Positions 1 to 8,203 of a stretch of DNA of 13,593 nucleotides are shown in pieces. Source of the DNA: Ignavibacteriales bacterium (GTDB lineage: Bacteria > Bacteroidota > Ignavibacteria > Ignavibacteriales > Ignavibacteriaceae); contig JAGUXE010000136.1 of NCBI GenBank assembly GCA_020061995.1, positions 1-13,593 on the forward strand, given 5' to 3'. Made by a program: the position numbers and the translations under genes. The first letter of the stretch is position 1; each line of letters begins with the position of its first letter. The notes under the pieces were generated by a model. It worked only from the letters and a program-made list of their open reading frames with translations, had not been told where the DNA came from and did no database searches.

Positions 1-269
1 ATCTCACCAGCAACATTTGAATCGAGTCCGGAGAAAACAATACTACTTGGTAGGGTTGGTTTGCAATTATCAATAATCATATCTGCAATATTACTTGGAA
101 TTGGAGTAGGTAGAATCCAATTAACCACATCTTTATATTTCTTTCCTGCTGATCTATCTGATGCTGCAACTGATATAACAGAAAAATAGGGGTGATATTC
201 AAGCAATTGTATGAATTTTTGACCAACACTGCCAGTAGCACCTAAAATTGAAACCGGAATTTTCTTCAT
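1..269 (-). CDS. asd: Aspartate-semialdehyde dehydrogenase, N-terminal part (runs off left edge)
   Basis: The product should be the NADPH-dependent enzyme that reduces aspartyl phosphate to aspartate semialdehyde in the cytoplasm, the common branch point to lysine, threonine and methionine. I translated the reverse strand from the ATG at 269; about 89 codons are visible with no stop, so the C-terminal three quarters, including the active-site Cys and His, lie outside the window. The N-terminus begins MKKIPVSILGATGSVGQKF, a Rossmann GATGxVG nucleotide loop, followed by AASDRSAGKKY near residues 37-47 and VFSGLDSNVAGE at the edge. Those last two motifs suggest the archaeal/fungal-type ASD rather than the E. 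coli type (recognition from memory). The start lies 21 bases after the thrA stop, so the two are almost certainly one transcript and catalyse successive steps. The ribosome-binding site is weak (AGAAG), which fits translation following on from thrA. Confidence 0.9.
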   Translation of the reverse strand, partial: MKKIPVSILGATGSVGQKFIQLLEYHPYFSVISVAASDRSAGKKYKDVVNWILPTPIPSNIADMIIDNCKPTLPSSIVFSGLDSNVAGE

Positions 270-290
270 TATTCTACTTCTACTAATAAG

Positions 291-2750
291 TTAATTGATT
301 TTTGAAATGATTTTTAAAATATCTCCATACACTCCTGAAGCGGTTAACCTTCCACCAGCACCCGGTCCCCGAATGATTAAAGGTTTTGCACCAAAGTACT
401 TAGTGTAAAACATAAAAAGACTTTCAGTCCCAACTAATTGTGCAGCGGGGTGGGAGAGCGGGATTTCTTCCAATTTTAGACTGGCTCTTTTACCATCAAA
501 TCTTGCGAGATACCGAAGAACACAATTATTTTCTTTTGCTTTTTCAAATCTTCGGGCATATGAGTCATCGTGTTTACTCAGTTTTTCAAAAAAAATATCT
601 ATTGATTTAGCCTTTTTTGCTTCTGAGGGGACTAAATCTTCTACTATTATGTCAGGTAAATTGTATGGAAGTCCAATTTCTCTGATTAAAATTAATAGTT
701 TACGTGCAGCATCGAGTCCACTCAGGTCATCTCTAGGATCAGGCTCAGTAAATCCATTTTGTTTAGCGTCAAAAACTAGTTTTGAGAATGGGAGCATACC
801 ATCATATGAGTTAAAAAGATAGCTTAATGTTCCAGAATAGATTCCCTCCAAACGTGTGATTTTGTCACCACTTTTTAGAATATCAGTCAATGTTGTGATA
901 ATTGGAAGACTTGCTCCCACATTTGTTTCATACAAGAAAAATGACTTTCCTGAAATCTCGGCCTTTCTAATACTTTTATAGAGCTTTAAATCTGAACTAT
1001 TTGCTATTTTGTTAGGTGTAGCTATTGAAACTGAATTATTCAATAGATGGATATAACTCTTTATAAATAAATCATTTGATGTTGAGTCTATAAAAATTTT
1101 ATTCTGCACATTGGATTTTAATAATAGGTCTATAAATTGTTTAATATCATGTGCTTGAGGAGATCGATCTAAACTATCCTCCCAAGTTGCTAAACCTATA
1201 TTTTCATCTGTTAAACACATTTTTTTACTATTGATAAGGCCTCTTAAATTCAGTTGAATATTTTGTTTTTGAAACAGTAAATTTTGGTTTTCTCTCAATA
1301 GATTCATTAGCTCTTTTCCTACCAGTCCGGTTGCTCCGGCGATAAATAAATCAACTACTTTTCTATTCGGAAAAAAGAAGGAGTCATGGAGCACGTTCAG
1401 AGCTTTTCTGGTATCATTTGTTGAAATGACTACAGAAATATTTAATTCAGATGCTCCTTGAGCAATTGCCGCAATATTAACACCATTTCTTCCTAAAGTT
1501 CCAAAGACTTTTCCTGCTATACCGACTTTATGTCTCATCTTTTCGCCGACTATAGCAACAATTGAGAACTCTTCCTCAGAAATTATTTTATCAATTAATC
1601 CATCCTTAATTTCATATTTCAATTCTTCATTTAGTAATAAAACAGCTTTTTCTGATTCAAGATTTTTAATTGCCAAGCAAAGTGAATGTTCAGATGAAGA
1701 TTGGGTAATTAATATTATATTTATTTCACCGCGAGAAAGTGCACCGAAAATCTTTTTTGCGATTCCGGGAACTCCGACCATTCCGCTTCCTTCAATTCTA
1801 AGAAGAGCTATCTTATCAATCGAACTTATTCCGCGAATTAAAAAATTGTTTTGTCGTTTTTTTCTATCAATTAATGTTCCTTTAAAATCGGGATTAAAAG
1901 TGTTTTTAATCCTGATGGGAATATTTTTTCTCATCACCGGGAGCATGGTTGGGGGATGAATCACTTTGGCTCCGAAATGAGATAATTCCATGGCTTCTTC
2001 GTAAGTAAGATTATCTAATACAAAGGCTTCATTAACCTTTCTTGGATCAGCAGTTAGAACACCATTTACATCAGTCCATATTTCAAGTTCGTTTGCATTT
2101 AGCGCTGCAGCATAGATGGAACCAGTAAAGTCAGATCCGCCTCGGCCTAAAGTAGTAGTTTCTTCTTTTATTGTCGAACCAATAAATCCGGTAATAATTT
2201 GCAGTTTTTGATGTGTATCGAAATAATCCCTAATATTTTTGTTTGTCAGTTTAAAATTAACCTTAGAATTTCCGAAGTCGGAATTTGTGATAACCAATTT
2301 TCTACTGTCAAGAAATTCAGCAGAGACTTTATTAGAAAGGAAGGTCTCAGTAATTATAAAAGCAGATAACCTTTCACCGAAACTAAGTATAAAATCCAAA
2401 GTCTTTTTTGTTAATTCTTTTGTAAGGTATACTCCGTATAGGATTTCTTCAAGTTTGAGAAATTCTCTATTAATATACTTTAAAACTTTTTCCTTTTTGT
2501 TTTTATTGATTAAAAGTTTTGCTGTTAAAATATGTTTTTCAACTATCTCAGAAAAAACAAGTTTGTAACCCAAGTCTTGTAATTCAGCCATTTGGCTAGC
2601 AATAATCAAATTATCGGTAACTCCCTGAAAAGCAGAAACTACAACTGCAATTTTGTTTCCATTAGTTATTTTATTTTTTACTATTCTAATAACTTTTTGA
2701 ATACAATCTGCATTACCGACCGATGAACCACCGAATTTAAGAACTATCAT
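291..2750 (-). CDS. thrA: Bifunctional aspartokinase / homoserine dehydrogenase
   Basis: This 819-residue protein matches the length of E. coli ThrA (820) and should catalyse the first and third steps of the aspartate pathway: aspartate to aspartyl phosphate, and aspartate semialdehyde to homoserine. The aspartokinase domain (about 1-300) has KFGGSSVG at 5-12, GERLSA at 125-130, GRGGSDFTG at 202-210 and WTDVNGVLTADPR at 225-237. Two ACT regulatory domains follow: about 312-365 (VPGIAKKIFGALSRGEINI) and about 395-445 (GIAGKVFGTLGRNGVNI). They point to allosteric feedback, most likely by threonine, though the ligand is inferred. The homoserine dehydrogenase domain (about 465-819) has TPNK at 578-581, YETNVGASLP at 607-616, GIYSGTLSYLF at 636-646 and EPDPRDDLSG at 669-678. 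Its nucleotide loop reads IAGATGLVG (470-478) rather than the usual GxGxVG. The ATG start has a good AAAGGA ribosome-binding site 7 bases upstream. asd follows directly. Confidence 0.96.
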   Translation of the reverse strand: MIVLKFGGSSVGNADCIQKVIRIVKNKITNGNKIAVVVSAFQGVTDNLIIASQMAELQDLGYKLVFSEIVEKHILTAKLLINKNKKEKVLKYINREFLKLEEILYGVYLTKELTKKTLDFILSFGERLSAFIITETFLSNKVSAEFLDSRKLVITNSDFGNSKVNFKLTNKNIRDYFDTHQKLQIITGFIGSTIKEETTTLGRGGSDFTGSIYAAALNANELEIWTDVNGVLTADPRKVNEAFVLDNLTYEEAMELSHFGAKVIHPPTMLPVMRKNIPIRIKNTFNPDFKGTLIDRKKRQNNFLIRGISSIDKIALLRIEGSGMVGVPGIAKKIFGALSRGEINIILITQSSSEHSLCLAIKNLESEKAVLLLNEELKYEIKDGLIDKIISEEEFSIVAIVGEKMRHKVGIAGKVFGTLGRNGVNIAAIAQGASELNISVVISTNDTRKALNVLHDSFFFPNRKVVDLFIAGATGLVGKELMNLLRENQNLLFQKQNIQLNLRGLINSKKMCLTDENIGLATWEDSLDRSPQAHDIKQFIDLLLKSNVQNKIFIDSTSNDLFIKSYIHLLNNSVSIATPNKIANSSDLKLYKSIRKAEISGKSFFLYETNVGASLPIITTLTDILKSGDKITRLEGIYSGTLSYLFNSYDGMLPFSKLVFDAKQNGFTEPDPRDDLSGLDAARKLLILIREIGLPYNLPDIIVEDLVPSEAKKAKSIDIFFEKLSKHDDSYARRFEKAKENNCVLRYLARFDGKRASLKLEEIPLSHPAAQLVGTESLFMFYTKYFGAKPLIIRGPGAGGRLTASGVYGDILKIISKIN

Positions 2751-2828
2751 TAAATCCTTTATAAATAGTTATGTGGAAATAAAAACAAAGTTAATTATTG
2801 AAGTCGGTTCAAACAAGAAAAAGTGGCA

Positions 2829-4364
2829 TTAATTCAATAAAAATAATTTGTCTGTTGGTCTTTTCTTATTGTAGAGTCGAGTTAAAGCATTTATTCCAAT
2901 TTTTGAACCTCGTGAAGCAGCTTTACGATAAAAATGTGCGGCACGTCCTTCATCAATTATAAATCCGTATCCCATTTCATAATAATATCCTAATACTATT
3001 TGTGCTAATACCGAGCCTTTAGCTTCAGTGGTAATAAGAAAATCAATTGATGTTGTTATATCATTAAAATTAGTGAGTTGCAAAGCATCTAAAAATAGAA
3101 TCCTGGTTTTAGCTTCGATACTTTTTAATGAGGATGCTTTTTCCCACTGTATTATACCGGCTTCTCGATCGAACTTGCTAAGATTACCATTAATATATGA
3201 ATATCCCAATTCTATCATTGAAGGAATATGTAAATTGTTTGATGCCGAAGTTAAAAGGTTTAACGCATCTTTATCAGTTATATAAGACTGGAAACCTAAA
3301 GTATGAATTCCAGCCCAAACATAATTAGCATCAAAATTCTTTTGGTTGACAGCCTCTTTTAATTCATTAACCAAATTGTATGTTCGAGTTAATCGCCATA
3401 ATAAGGATGGAGCAAATGGGTTTTCCAATCTGATAGCCATTATATAATACTTGGCTGCTCTTATAAGATCCCTTTTATAATAAGTACCTGTTTGATACAG
3501 TAATCCAATTAAAGTTATACTTTCAGGACTCCCATTTTCTGAGCCGATTTCTATTGAATCAATATATTTCTCAAAATTAAATTCGTCGAATTTAGAATCA
3601 ACCTTTGTAGTATCTAAATTTAATTTATTATGTTTTAAATATTGGAGAAGTACATCATCATTCTCAATTTGGCGAACTGAATCTTGTACTTGCGATAAGT
3701 CAAGATAAACCAAAGAGTTTGTAGGCATGATTATCGGTTGATTATTTGTAATTGTTGTGTCAGATTTTGAAAAATCTCTATCAGTTTGTGGCGTATTAGA
3801 TATTTCAGACGGATTAATACCCATTTCGATAAATTCATTAATTACTTCGGTTGCTGGTTGGAATCCTTTCTCTGATGATTTTTTCAACCAATGGAAAGCA
3901 GAATTCATCTCTTTTTTCACAGCAAGATTATCTGTAAAGAATAAACCGTATGCATATTGGGCTTCTCGCATTCCGTTTAATGCTGCCTCTTTCATTAGTA
4001 GAAATGCTTTGAAAGGGTCCCAGTTTCCTCCAATACCATTAAGCAGCATGATTGCATAATTGTAAATTGCCGGAGTAAATTTTTTATCCGCAGATTTTTC
4101 AATCCATTTAACGGCTTCAATCGTATCACATTCAAATCCATCTCCGAGGAGATAACGTATGCCAAGTTCGTGTTGTGCAACCGGATCACCTGCATTAGCA
4201 TCTTTTGTGAGAATGAACCTCTGCCAAAGTTGATAAGAAAAATTATACGAAGGGTAGAATCTAACTCGATCAGTTGGGCGATTATATTTGAATGCTAAAC
4301 TACCGGTTGAATCTTGAGAAAACAAATTAGTATTCAAACCGATAATCAGCATAAACATTACCAC
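2829..4364 (-). CDS. Exported Sel1-repeat (SLR) protein
   Basis: This is a helical-repeat protein of about 511 residues with no recognisable catalytic domain. Sel1-like repeats, seen as ALG/AxxYA...G...D...A..W..KAA patterns, lie at about 60-95, 96-131, 132-167, 280-313, 379-412 and 450-485. A Ser/Thr/Asn-rich, probably unstructured linker at about 185-260 divides the repeats into two blocks. Such proteins normally act as protein-protein scaffolds; the partner here is unknown. The N-terminus is a hydrophobic Sec signal that ends NTNLFSQDS, with likely cleavage between Ser16 and Gln17, so the protein is probably periplasmic or cell-surface. The start is uncertain. The GTG at 4364 has no ribosome-binding site, whereas an in-frame CTG at 4385 has GTGGAG five bases upstream and would add seven residues, including a lysine, ahead of the hydrophobic stretch. 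It is 78 bases upstream of thrA on the same strand, so read-through into thrA is possible. Confidence 0.8.
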   Translation of the reverse strand: MVMFMLIIGLNTNLFSQDSTGSLAFKYNRPTDRVRFYPSYNFSYQLWQRFILTKDANAGDPVAQHELGIRYLLGDGFECDTIEAVKWIEKSADKKFTPAIYNYAIMLLNGIGGNWDPFKAFLLMKEAALNGMREAQYAYGLFFTDNLAVKKEMNSAFHWLKKSSEKGFQPATEVINEFIEMGINPSEISNTPQTDRDFSKSDTTITNNQPIIMPTNSLVYLDLSQVQDSVRQIENDDVLLQYLKHNKLNLDTTKVDSKFDEFNFEKYIDSIEIGSENGSPESITLIGLLYQTGTYYKRDLIRAAKYYIMAIRLENPFAPSLLWRLTRTYNLVNELKEAVNQKNFDANYVWAGIHTLGFQSYITDKDALNLLTSASNNLHIPSMIELGYSYINGNLSKFDREAGIIQWEKASSLKSIEAKTRILFLDALQLTNFNDITTSIDFLITTEAKGSVLAQIVLGYYYEMGYGFIIDEGRAAHFYRKAASRGSKIGINALTRLYNKKRPTDKLFLLN

Positions 4365-4382
4365 TAATAATGCTTTACAATT

Positions 4383-4396
4383 CAGGGCTACTCCAC
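4383..4396 (-). promoter_or_regulatory. Shine-Dalgarno site plus candidate CTG start of the Sel1 protein
   Basis: On the minus strand GTGGAG (4396-4391) is followed by five bases (TAGCC) and then CTG (4385-4383), in frame with the Sel1 protein and downstream of an in-frame TAA at 4412-4410. Starting here gives the N-terminus MNCKALLVVMFMLIIG, which supplies the positive charge that the GTG or ATG starts further down lack. No comparable ribosome-binding site precedes the GTG at 4364 or the ATG at 4358. CTG starts are rare, so this remains a proposal. Confidence 0.4.
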
Positions 4397-4452
4397 AAAA
4401 TAGAATTGATTAAATTTAATATATTACAAATTACAAATCTCGTGATAAAGAA

Positions 4453-4480
4453 AGAAGTAAGTAAAAACTTTTACACTTCT
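4453..4480. repeat. Imperfect palindrome between divergent genes
   Basis: AGAAGT (4453-4458) and GTAAAA (4461-4466) are followed by their exact complements TTTTAC (4469-4474) and ACTTCT (4475-4480). Only a two-base bulge (AA) and a two-base centre (AC) interrupt the symmetry, giving 12 paired positions over 28 bases. It lies in the 201-base divergent region between the Sel1 gene and glyQS. No T-run follows on either strand, so it does not look like a terminator. It could be the operator of a dimeric regulator or a leader RNA hairpin. Confidence 0.4.
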
Positions 4481-4522
4481 CCAAATTTGATGACTAAACA
4501 GTACTAAAAGATTACTCCCTTT

Positions 4523-4548
4523 TTGTTATATTTCCTATTATTTATAAT
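4523..4548 (+). promoter_or_regulatory. Possible glyQS promoter
   Basis: A perfect TATAAT lies at 4543-4548, 17 bases after TTTTTG (4520-4525), which is a poor -35 element. Transcription would start near 4555 and leave a very short leader before the ATG at 4566, with a weak GGA ribosome-binding site at 4558-4560. The region is generally AT-rich, so chance matches are likely. Confidence 0.35.
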
Positions 4549-4565
4549 AATTATTACGGATAGCA

Positions 4566-6047
4566 ATGCAAGAAAAGAAAAAATCAGATGTTATTGAAAA
4601 AATCGTTTCTTTAGCTAAAAGAAGAGGTTTTGTTTTTCAATCAAGTGAGATTTATGGTGGTCTTAATGGATGCTGGGATTATGGTCCACTTGGAGTTGAA
4701 TTATTAAAGAATATTAAAGAGGAATGGTGGAAATTCATGACCTACCGCGATGATGTTGAAGGTCTCGATGCTTCAATATTAATGCACCCTAAAGTTTGGG
4801 AAGCTTCAGGTCATGTTGAAAATTTCAGTGATCCGATGGTTGATTGCAAGCAATGCAAATCAAGATTTAGGTTCGATATACTTGTTGAGGCAATCGCTTA
4901 TAAAAAGAAAAAAAAGTATCTCCAAGAATTTGTCAACAAAGTTGAATCTGATGAATACAAACTAAAAGTAGATGAATTAAAAGATGATGAAGAAGCTGTT
5001 AATGAGTTATTTAATTCAATAATAGAAAATGATTTATATAACAAATTATTATTAACTGAAATCAATTGTCCGCAGTGTGGAAACAAAGGAACCTTTACTG
5101 AAGCACGTCAGTTTAATTTGATGTTTAAAACATTCATCGGTCCATTGGAAGATTCAAATGCGGTTGTCTATTTACGACCGGAAACAGCACAGGGGATTTT
5201 TGTAAATTTTTTAAATGTGCAAGGAAGTTCGAGACAAAAACTTCCTTTTGGGATTGCCCAAATAGGAAAAGCTTTTAGAAACGAAATCAACACAAAGAAT
5301 TTTCTGTTCAGAACTCGTGAGTTTGAACAGATGGAAATGCAGTTTTTTGTTCGACCTACTGATGCCCAAAAATGGTTCGATTATTGGAAATCAGAAAGAC
5401 TTGAATGGTTCAAATCACTAGGAATGACAACTAATAAACTGCGATATCACGATCATGAAAAACTTGCACATTATGCAGATGCAGCCACAGATATCGAATA
5501 TGAATTTCCGTTTGGGTGGGGAGAAATTGAAGGTATTCACAATCGAACAAATTTTGATCTCAGTCGCCATGAGCAATTTTCTGGTAAGTCCCTAAAGTAT
5601 TTTGATGAGGAAGCAAAAGAGAAATTTATTCCATTTATAATAGAAACTTCTGCAGGTGCAAGTCGTTCGTTCATGGCATTTTTTATTGATGCATACTATG
5701 AAGAAGAAGTCAATGGGGAAGTAAGAGCTGTGTTACGTTTTCATCCAAAGATTGCTCCTTTAAAAGCTGCAATTTTACCTTTGGTGAACAAAGACGGAAT
5801 GCCTGAAGTTGCAAAAACAATTGAAGCTGAACTAAGAAAAAATTTCAAGGTTTTTTATGACGATAAAGGTGCGATTGGAAGACGTTACAGGCGTCAAGAT
5901 GAAGTTGGTACACCTTATTGTATAACAATTGATACTCAGACTTTGGAAGATAATTCCGTAACTGTTCGTGAACGTGATTCAATGAAACAAGAGCGAATTA
6001 GTATTGAAGAATTAAAAAATTATTTGATAAAAAAAATATTTGATTAA
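4566..6047 (+). CDS. glyQS: Glycine--tRNA ligase, homodimeric single-chain type
   Basis: This class II aminoacyl-tRNA synthetase of 493 residues charges tRNA-Gly with glycine in the cytoplasm. It is the alpha2 type, not the separate alpha and beta chains of E. coli. The N-terminus has the family signature FVFQSSEIYGGLNG followed by WDYGPLG (23-43). Two CxxC pairs, Cys94/Cys97 and Cys168/Cys171, flank a Lys/Glu-rich insertion (about 105-165) and probably bind zinc. LRPETAQGIFVNF (203-215) and GKAFRNE with the following TREFEQMEMQFF (235-261) form the active-site core around motif 2. Motif 3 is ETSAGASR (360-367), which keeps the essential arginine. The C-terminal anticodon-binding domain starts near 390 (RFHPKIAPLKAAILPL) and contains GAIGRRYRRQDEVGTP (435-450). 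The start is the first ATG after the intergenic region. The exported TPR gene follows after 48 bases and may be cotranscribed. Confidence 0.96.
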   Translation: MQEKKKSDVIEKIVSLAKRRGFVFQSSEIYGGLNGCWDYGPLGVELLKNIKEEWWKFMTYRDDVEGLDASILMHPKVWEASGHVENFSDPMVDCKQCKSRFRFDILVEAIAYKKKKKYLQEFVNKVESDEYKLKVDELKDDEEAVNELFNSIIENDLYNKLLLTEINCPQCGNKGTFTEARQFNLMFKTFIGPLEDSNAVVYLRPETAQGIFVNFLNVQGSSRQKLPFGIAQIGKAFRNEINTKNFLFRTREFEQMEMQFFVRPTDAQKWFDYWKSERLEWFKSLGMTTNKLRYHDHEKLAHYADAATDIEYEFPFGWGEIEGIHNRTNFDLSRHEQFSGKSLKYFDEEAKEKFIPFIIETSAGASRSFMAFFIDAYYEEEVNGEVRAVLRFHPKIAPLKAAILPLVNKDGMPEVAKTIEAELRKNFKVFYDDKGAIGRRYRRQDEVGTPYCITIDTQTLEDNSVTVRERDSMKQERISIEELKNYLIKKIFD

Positions 6048-6095
6048 TTTGCTGTCATATAAATTATTCTAGAATTGATTAGAGAGTTTTTGATT

Positions 6096-7244
6096 ATGTT
6101 AAAAAAATATTTATTGATTATTTCCGCAATGTTTCTGTTGATTAACGGAAAGCTATTCGCCGATGTTGAATCTTTTGATTCCCTTGTTAATAAAGGGATT
6201 AGAGAGATTTATAATATCAAGTTTGAAGATGCTGAAGTCACTTTCAGAAGTGTTATTGCAAACTATCCGGAACATCCTGCCGGACGTTTTTTCTTAGCTA
6301 TGATTGATTGGTGGAAAATTCTGCTTGATCTTGACGAAGAAAAATATGACGATATTCTTTTTCAAAAACTTGAAGATGTGATTTTTCAGTGCGATGAAAT
6401 TTTAGATAAGGAACCGAAAAATATTGATGCACTTTTTTTCAAGGGAGGGGCTATCGGTTTTCGGGGAAGACTTCGTGCTGTAAGAGAAAGTTGGTTGAAA
6501 GCCGCTGATGATGGTCGCGAAGCATTACCCATTGTAGAATATGCTTCACAACTCGATCCGGAGAATAAAGATGTTGAACTCGGGTTTGGAATTTATAATT
6601 ACTATGCTGATGTAATTCCTGAAAAATATCCGTTGATTAAACCATTAATGTTTTTCTTCCCTTCAGGTGATAAAGCAAAAGGGATTCAACAGCTTAACAA
6701 TGCGGCTAATCATGGCAAATATGCCAAATATGAAGCTCGATATTTTTTAATGACTTTATACAATCAGTTTGAAAACGATCCAGCTAAAGCATATGAATAC
6801 GCTTTAAGCTTAAGTCAAGAATTCCCTGATAATCCAAATTTTCAAAGATGGCTTGGGAGATTGGCTGTACGGAAAGGAAATGATTTCGAATATTTTACAA
6901 TTTTTTCTGATGTGTTAGAGAGGTGTAAAAATGGACTTGCCGGATATAATAATAAAGCTGAACGTGAAGCCGCTTATTATAAAGGTGTATATTTCAAGAA
7001 TAATAGATTATCTGACTCATCAAAGGTTTACTTTGAACAATGCGAAAGATTGTCACGCGAGATTGATGGGAAGTCTCACTCAGGGTTTTTAGTTAATTCC
7101 GTTCTTTATCTTGCTTACATAGATGATATGCAAGGAAGAAGGGAAGAGGCAATTAAAAAATATAAAGATGTCATTAAAATGAAAGAGTTCAGTCAATCAC
7201 ATTTTCATGCTAAACTCTATCTTGAAAGACCATATTCAGAATAA
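6096..7244 (+). CDS. Exported tetratricopeptide-repeat protein
   Basis: This is a 382-residue helical-repeat protein of unknown function. I chose the ATG at 6096 rather than the TTG at 6075 for two reasons. It gives a textbook Sec signal (MLKKYLLIISAMFLLINGKL, with a cleavage site near FADVES), and AGAGAG lies nine bases upstream. TPR-like helix pairs are visible near the N-terminus (FEDAEVTFRSVIANYPEHPAG), after ILDKEPKNIDALFFKGG, around YEYALSLSQEFPDNPNFQRW and at the C-terminus (GRREEAIKKYKDVIKM). The aromatic-rich centre (YNYYADVIPEKYPLIKPLMFFF) is typical of a broad Bacteroidota/Ignavibacteria family of TPR proteins. It should lie in the periplasm and probably serves in protein-protein contacts; no enzyme motif is visible. 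It follows glyQS by 48 bases. Its stop is separated from the porQ stop on the other strand by one base. Confidence 0.82.
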   Translation: MLKKYLLIISAMFLLINGKLFADVESFDSLVNKGIREIYNIKFEDAEVTFRSVIANYPEHPAGRFFLAMIDWWKILLDLDEEKYDDILFQKLEDVIFQCDEILDKEPKNIDALFFKGGAIGFRGRLRAVRESWLKAADDGREALPIVEYASQLDPENKDVELGFGIYNYYADVIPEKYPLIKPLMFFFPSGDKAKGIQQLNNAANHGKYAKYEARYFLMTLYNQFENDPAKAYEYALSLSQEFPDNPNFQRWLGRLAVRKGNDFEYFTIFSDVLERCKNGLAGYNNKAEREAAYYKGVYFKNNRLSDSSKVYFEQCERLSREIDGKSHSGFLVNSVLYLAYIDDMQGRREEAIKKYKDVIKMKEFSQSHFHAKLYLERPYSE

Positions 7245-7245
7245 C

Positions 7246-8178
7246 TTATAAATTTGTATTTACACCGATTCGATGTAATGTTCCGATTTGGCCCATTGAG
7301 GAATAGGCATAATTGAAAACATACTCTTTAATAACTATGCCTAATCCGATATTAAAGCCTGCTAATCCGGCAAATGTCCCGACTTTCAACTCTTTTCTTT
7401 TCTGATTATCATATCCTGCACGAAGTCTTAAAACTTTACTGAGAGTAAATTCCCCCCCAACTGAAAAGTTTTTAAATCTGCTTAAAATTCCATCCTCACT
7501 TTCTTGAATTCTATGAAAGTCAACAAATAGTCTCAACGGTAAATGCTCCATCTTTTTTGCTAATCCAACATTAACATCTAAAGGAAGTTTTTCTTTTGTA
7601 GATATGTAAGAAGAAAGTTGTGAACCCAAATTTTGTATTGAGAATGAAATGTTTAATTGTTGTGATGTAACAACGTAATATACTCCTAAATCGAGTGCTG
7701 CCGCTGTAGATGAATAGTTTTCTATTCCCGAATAAATGAATTTTGCATTTGTTCCGTAATAAAAATTCTCATCAATTTCTCCGGCGTAACCAATAATAAT
7801 TGCAACATCACTTGCACCGTATTCACCAGAACGGTTACCGAAGTCATCACTTTTAGTAAATGTACCGTAGTTAGCATACTTTATTGCAGCTCCGAAAGTA
7901 GAGGTCTCATTAAACTGTTTCGATATCGAAATGGATGCAAAATTTATATCTAATAGGTGATTTAAGTATGAGATAGAAAGAGGCATATCCTTTAATAATT
8001 TTAGTCCTGCAGGATTATAGAAAATTACATCAGCATCATCACCACTTGCAGAAAAACTTCCACCAAGTGCTGCTGCACGTGGACTCATATCGACACGTAA
8101 AAACTCGTATGTATTTTGTGATAAAATATTTGTAGTTATAGTGAAAAATATGATGACCACTATTCTTAATGAGCGCAT
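7246..8178 (-). CDS. porQ: Type IX secretion system outer-membrane protein PorQ
   Basis: This 310-residue protein is predicted to be an outer-membrane beta-barrel of the PorV/PorQ group. PorQ is required by the type IX secretion system, which exports proteins with a conserved C-terminal domain and attaches them to the cell surface. The signal peptide occupies residues 1-20 and ends NILSQ. The mature N-terminus has the family signature LRVDMSPRAAALGGSFSA (27-44) with FYNPAGL (53-59). The PorQ pattern follows: YANYGTFTKSDDFGNRSGEY (101-120), NAKFIYSGIENYSS (144-157) and ALDLGVYYV (161-169). Alternating hydrophobic strands continue to the C-terminus. The assignment to PorQ rather than a general PorV-like protein comes from these motifs recalled from the family. 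The ATG has AAGGAA five bases upstream, and a near-consensus promoter lies just above it. No other T9SS gene is nearby; such genes are commonly scattered in these genomes. Confidence 0.78.
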   Translation of the reverse strand: MRSLRIVVIIFFTITTNILSQNTYEFLRVDMSPRAAALGGSFSASGDDADVIFYNPAGLKLLKDMPLSISYLNHLLDINFASISISKQFNETSTFGAAIKYANYGTFTKSDDFGNRSGEYGASDVAIIIGYAGEIDENFYYGTNAKFIYSGIENYSSTAAALDLGVYYVVTSQQLNISFSIQNLGSQLSSYISTKEKLPLDVNVGLAKKMEHLPLRLFVDFHRIQESEDGILSRFKNFSVGGEFTLSKVLRLRAGYDNQKRKELKVGTFAGLAGFNIGLGIVIKEYVFNYAYSSMGQIGTLHRIGVNTNL

Positions 8179-8203
8179 AAAAATTCCTTAAATTTCATAA
8201 ACG

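Noticed and set aside
2239..2568. Plus-strand ORF of 109 codons inside thrA
   Set aside because: It lies wholly within the aspartokinase coding region on the other strand, and its product has no recognisable features.
2786..2817. Bacteroides-type promoter upstream of thrA (TTG-20-TAACTTTG)
   Set aside because: It is a plausible match but short and in AT-rich DNA, and porQ points to a different promoter type. Not strong enough to list as a feature.
4365..4565. T-box or other riboswitch ahead of glyQS
   Set aside because: No T-box consensus or specifier-loop structure could be recognised, and the likely promoter leaves too short a leader.
5643..5670. Motif 3 of GlyRS reads GASR
   Set aside because: The residues just before the arginine vary within this family and the arginine is kept, so this is not a defect.
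6075..6095. TTG start seven codons upstream for the TPR protein
   Set aside because: It has no ribosome-binding site and would put MIREFLI ahead of an already complete signal peptide; the ATG at 6096 is better.
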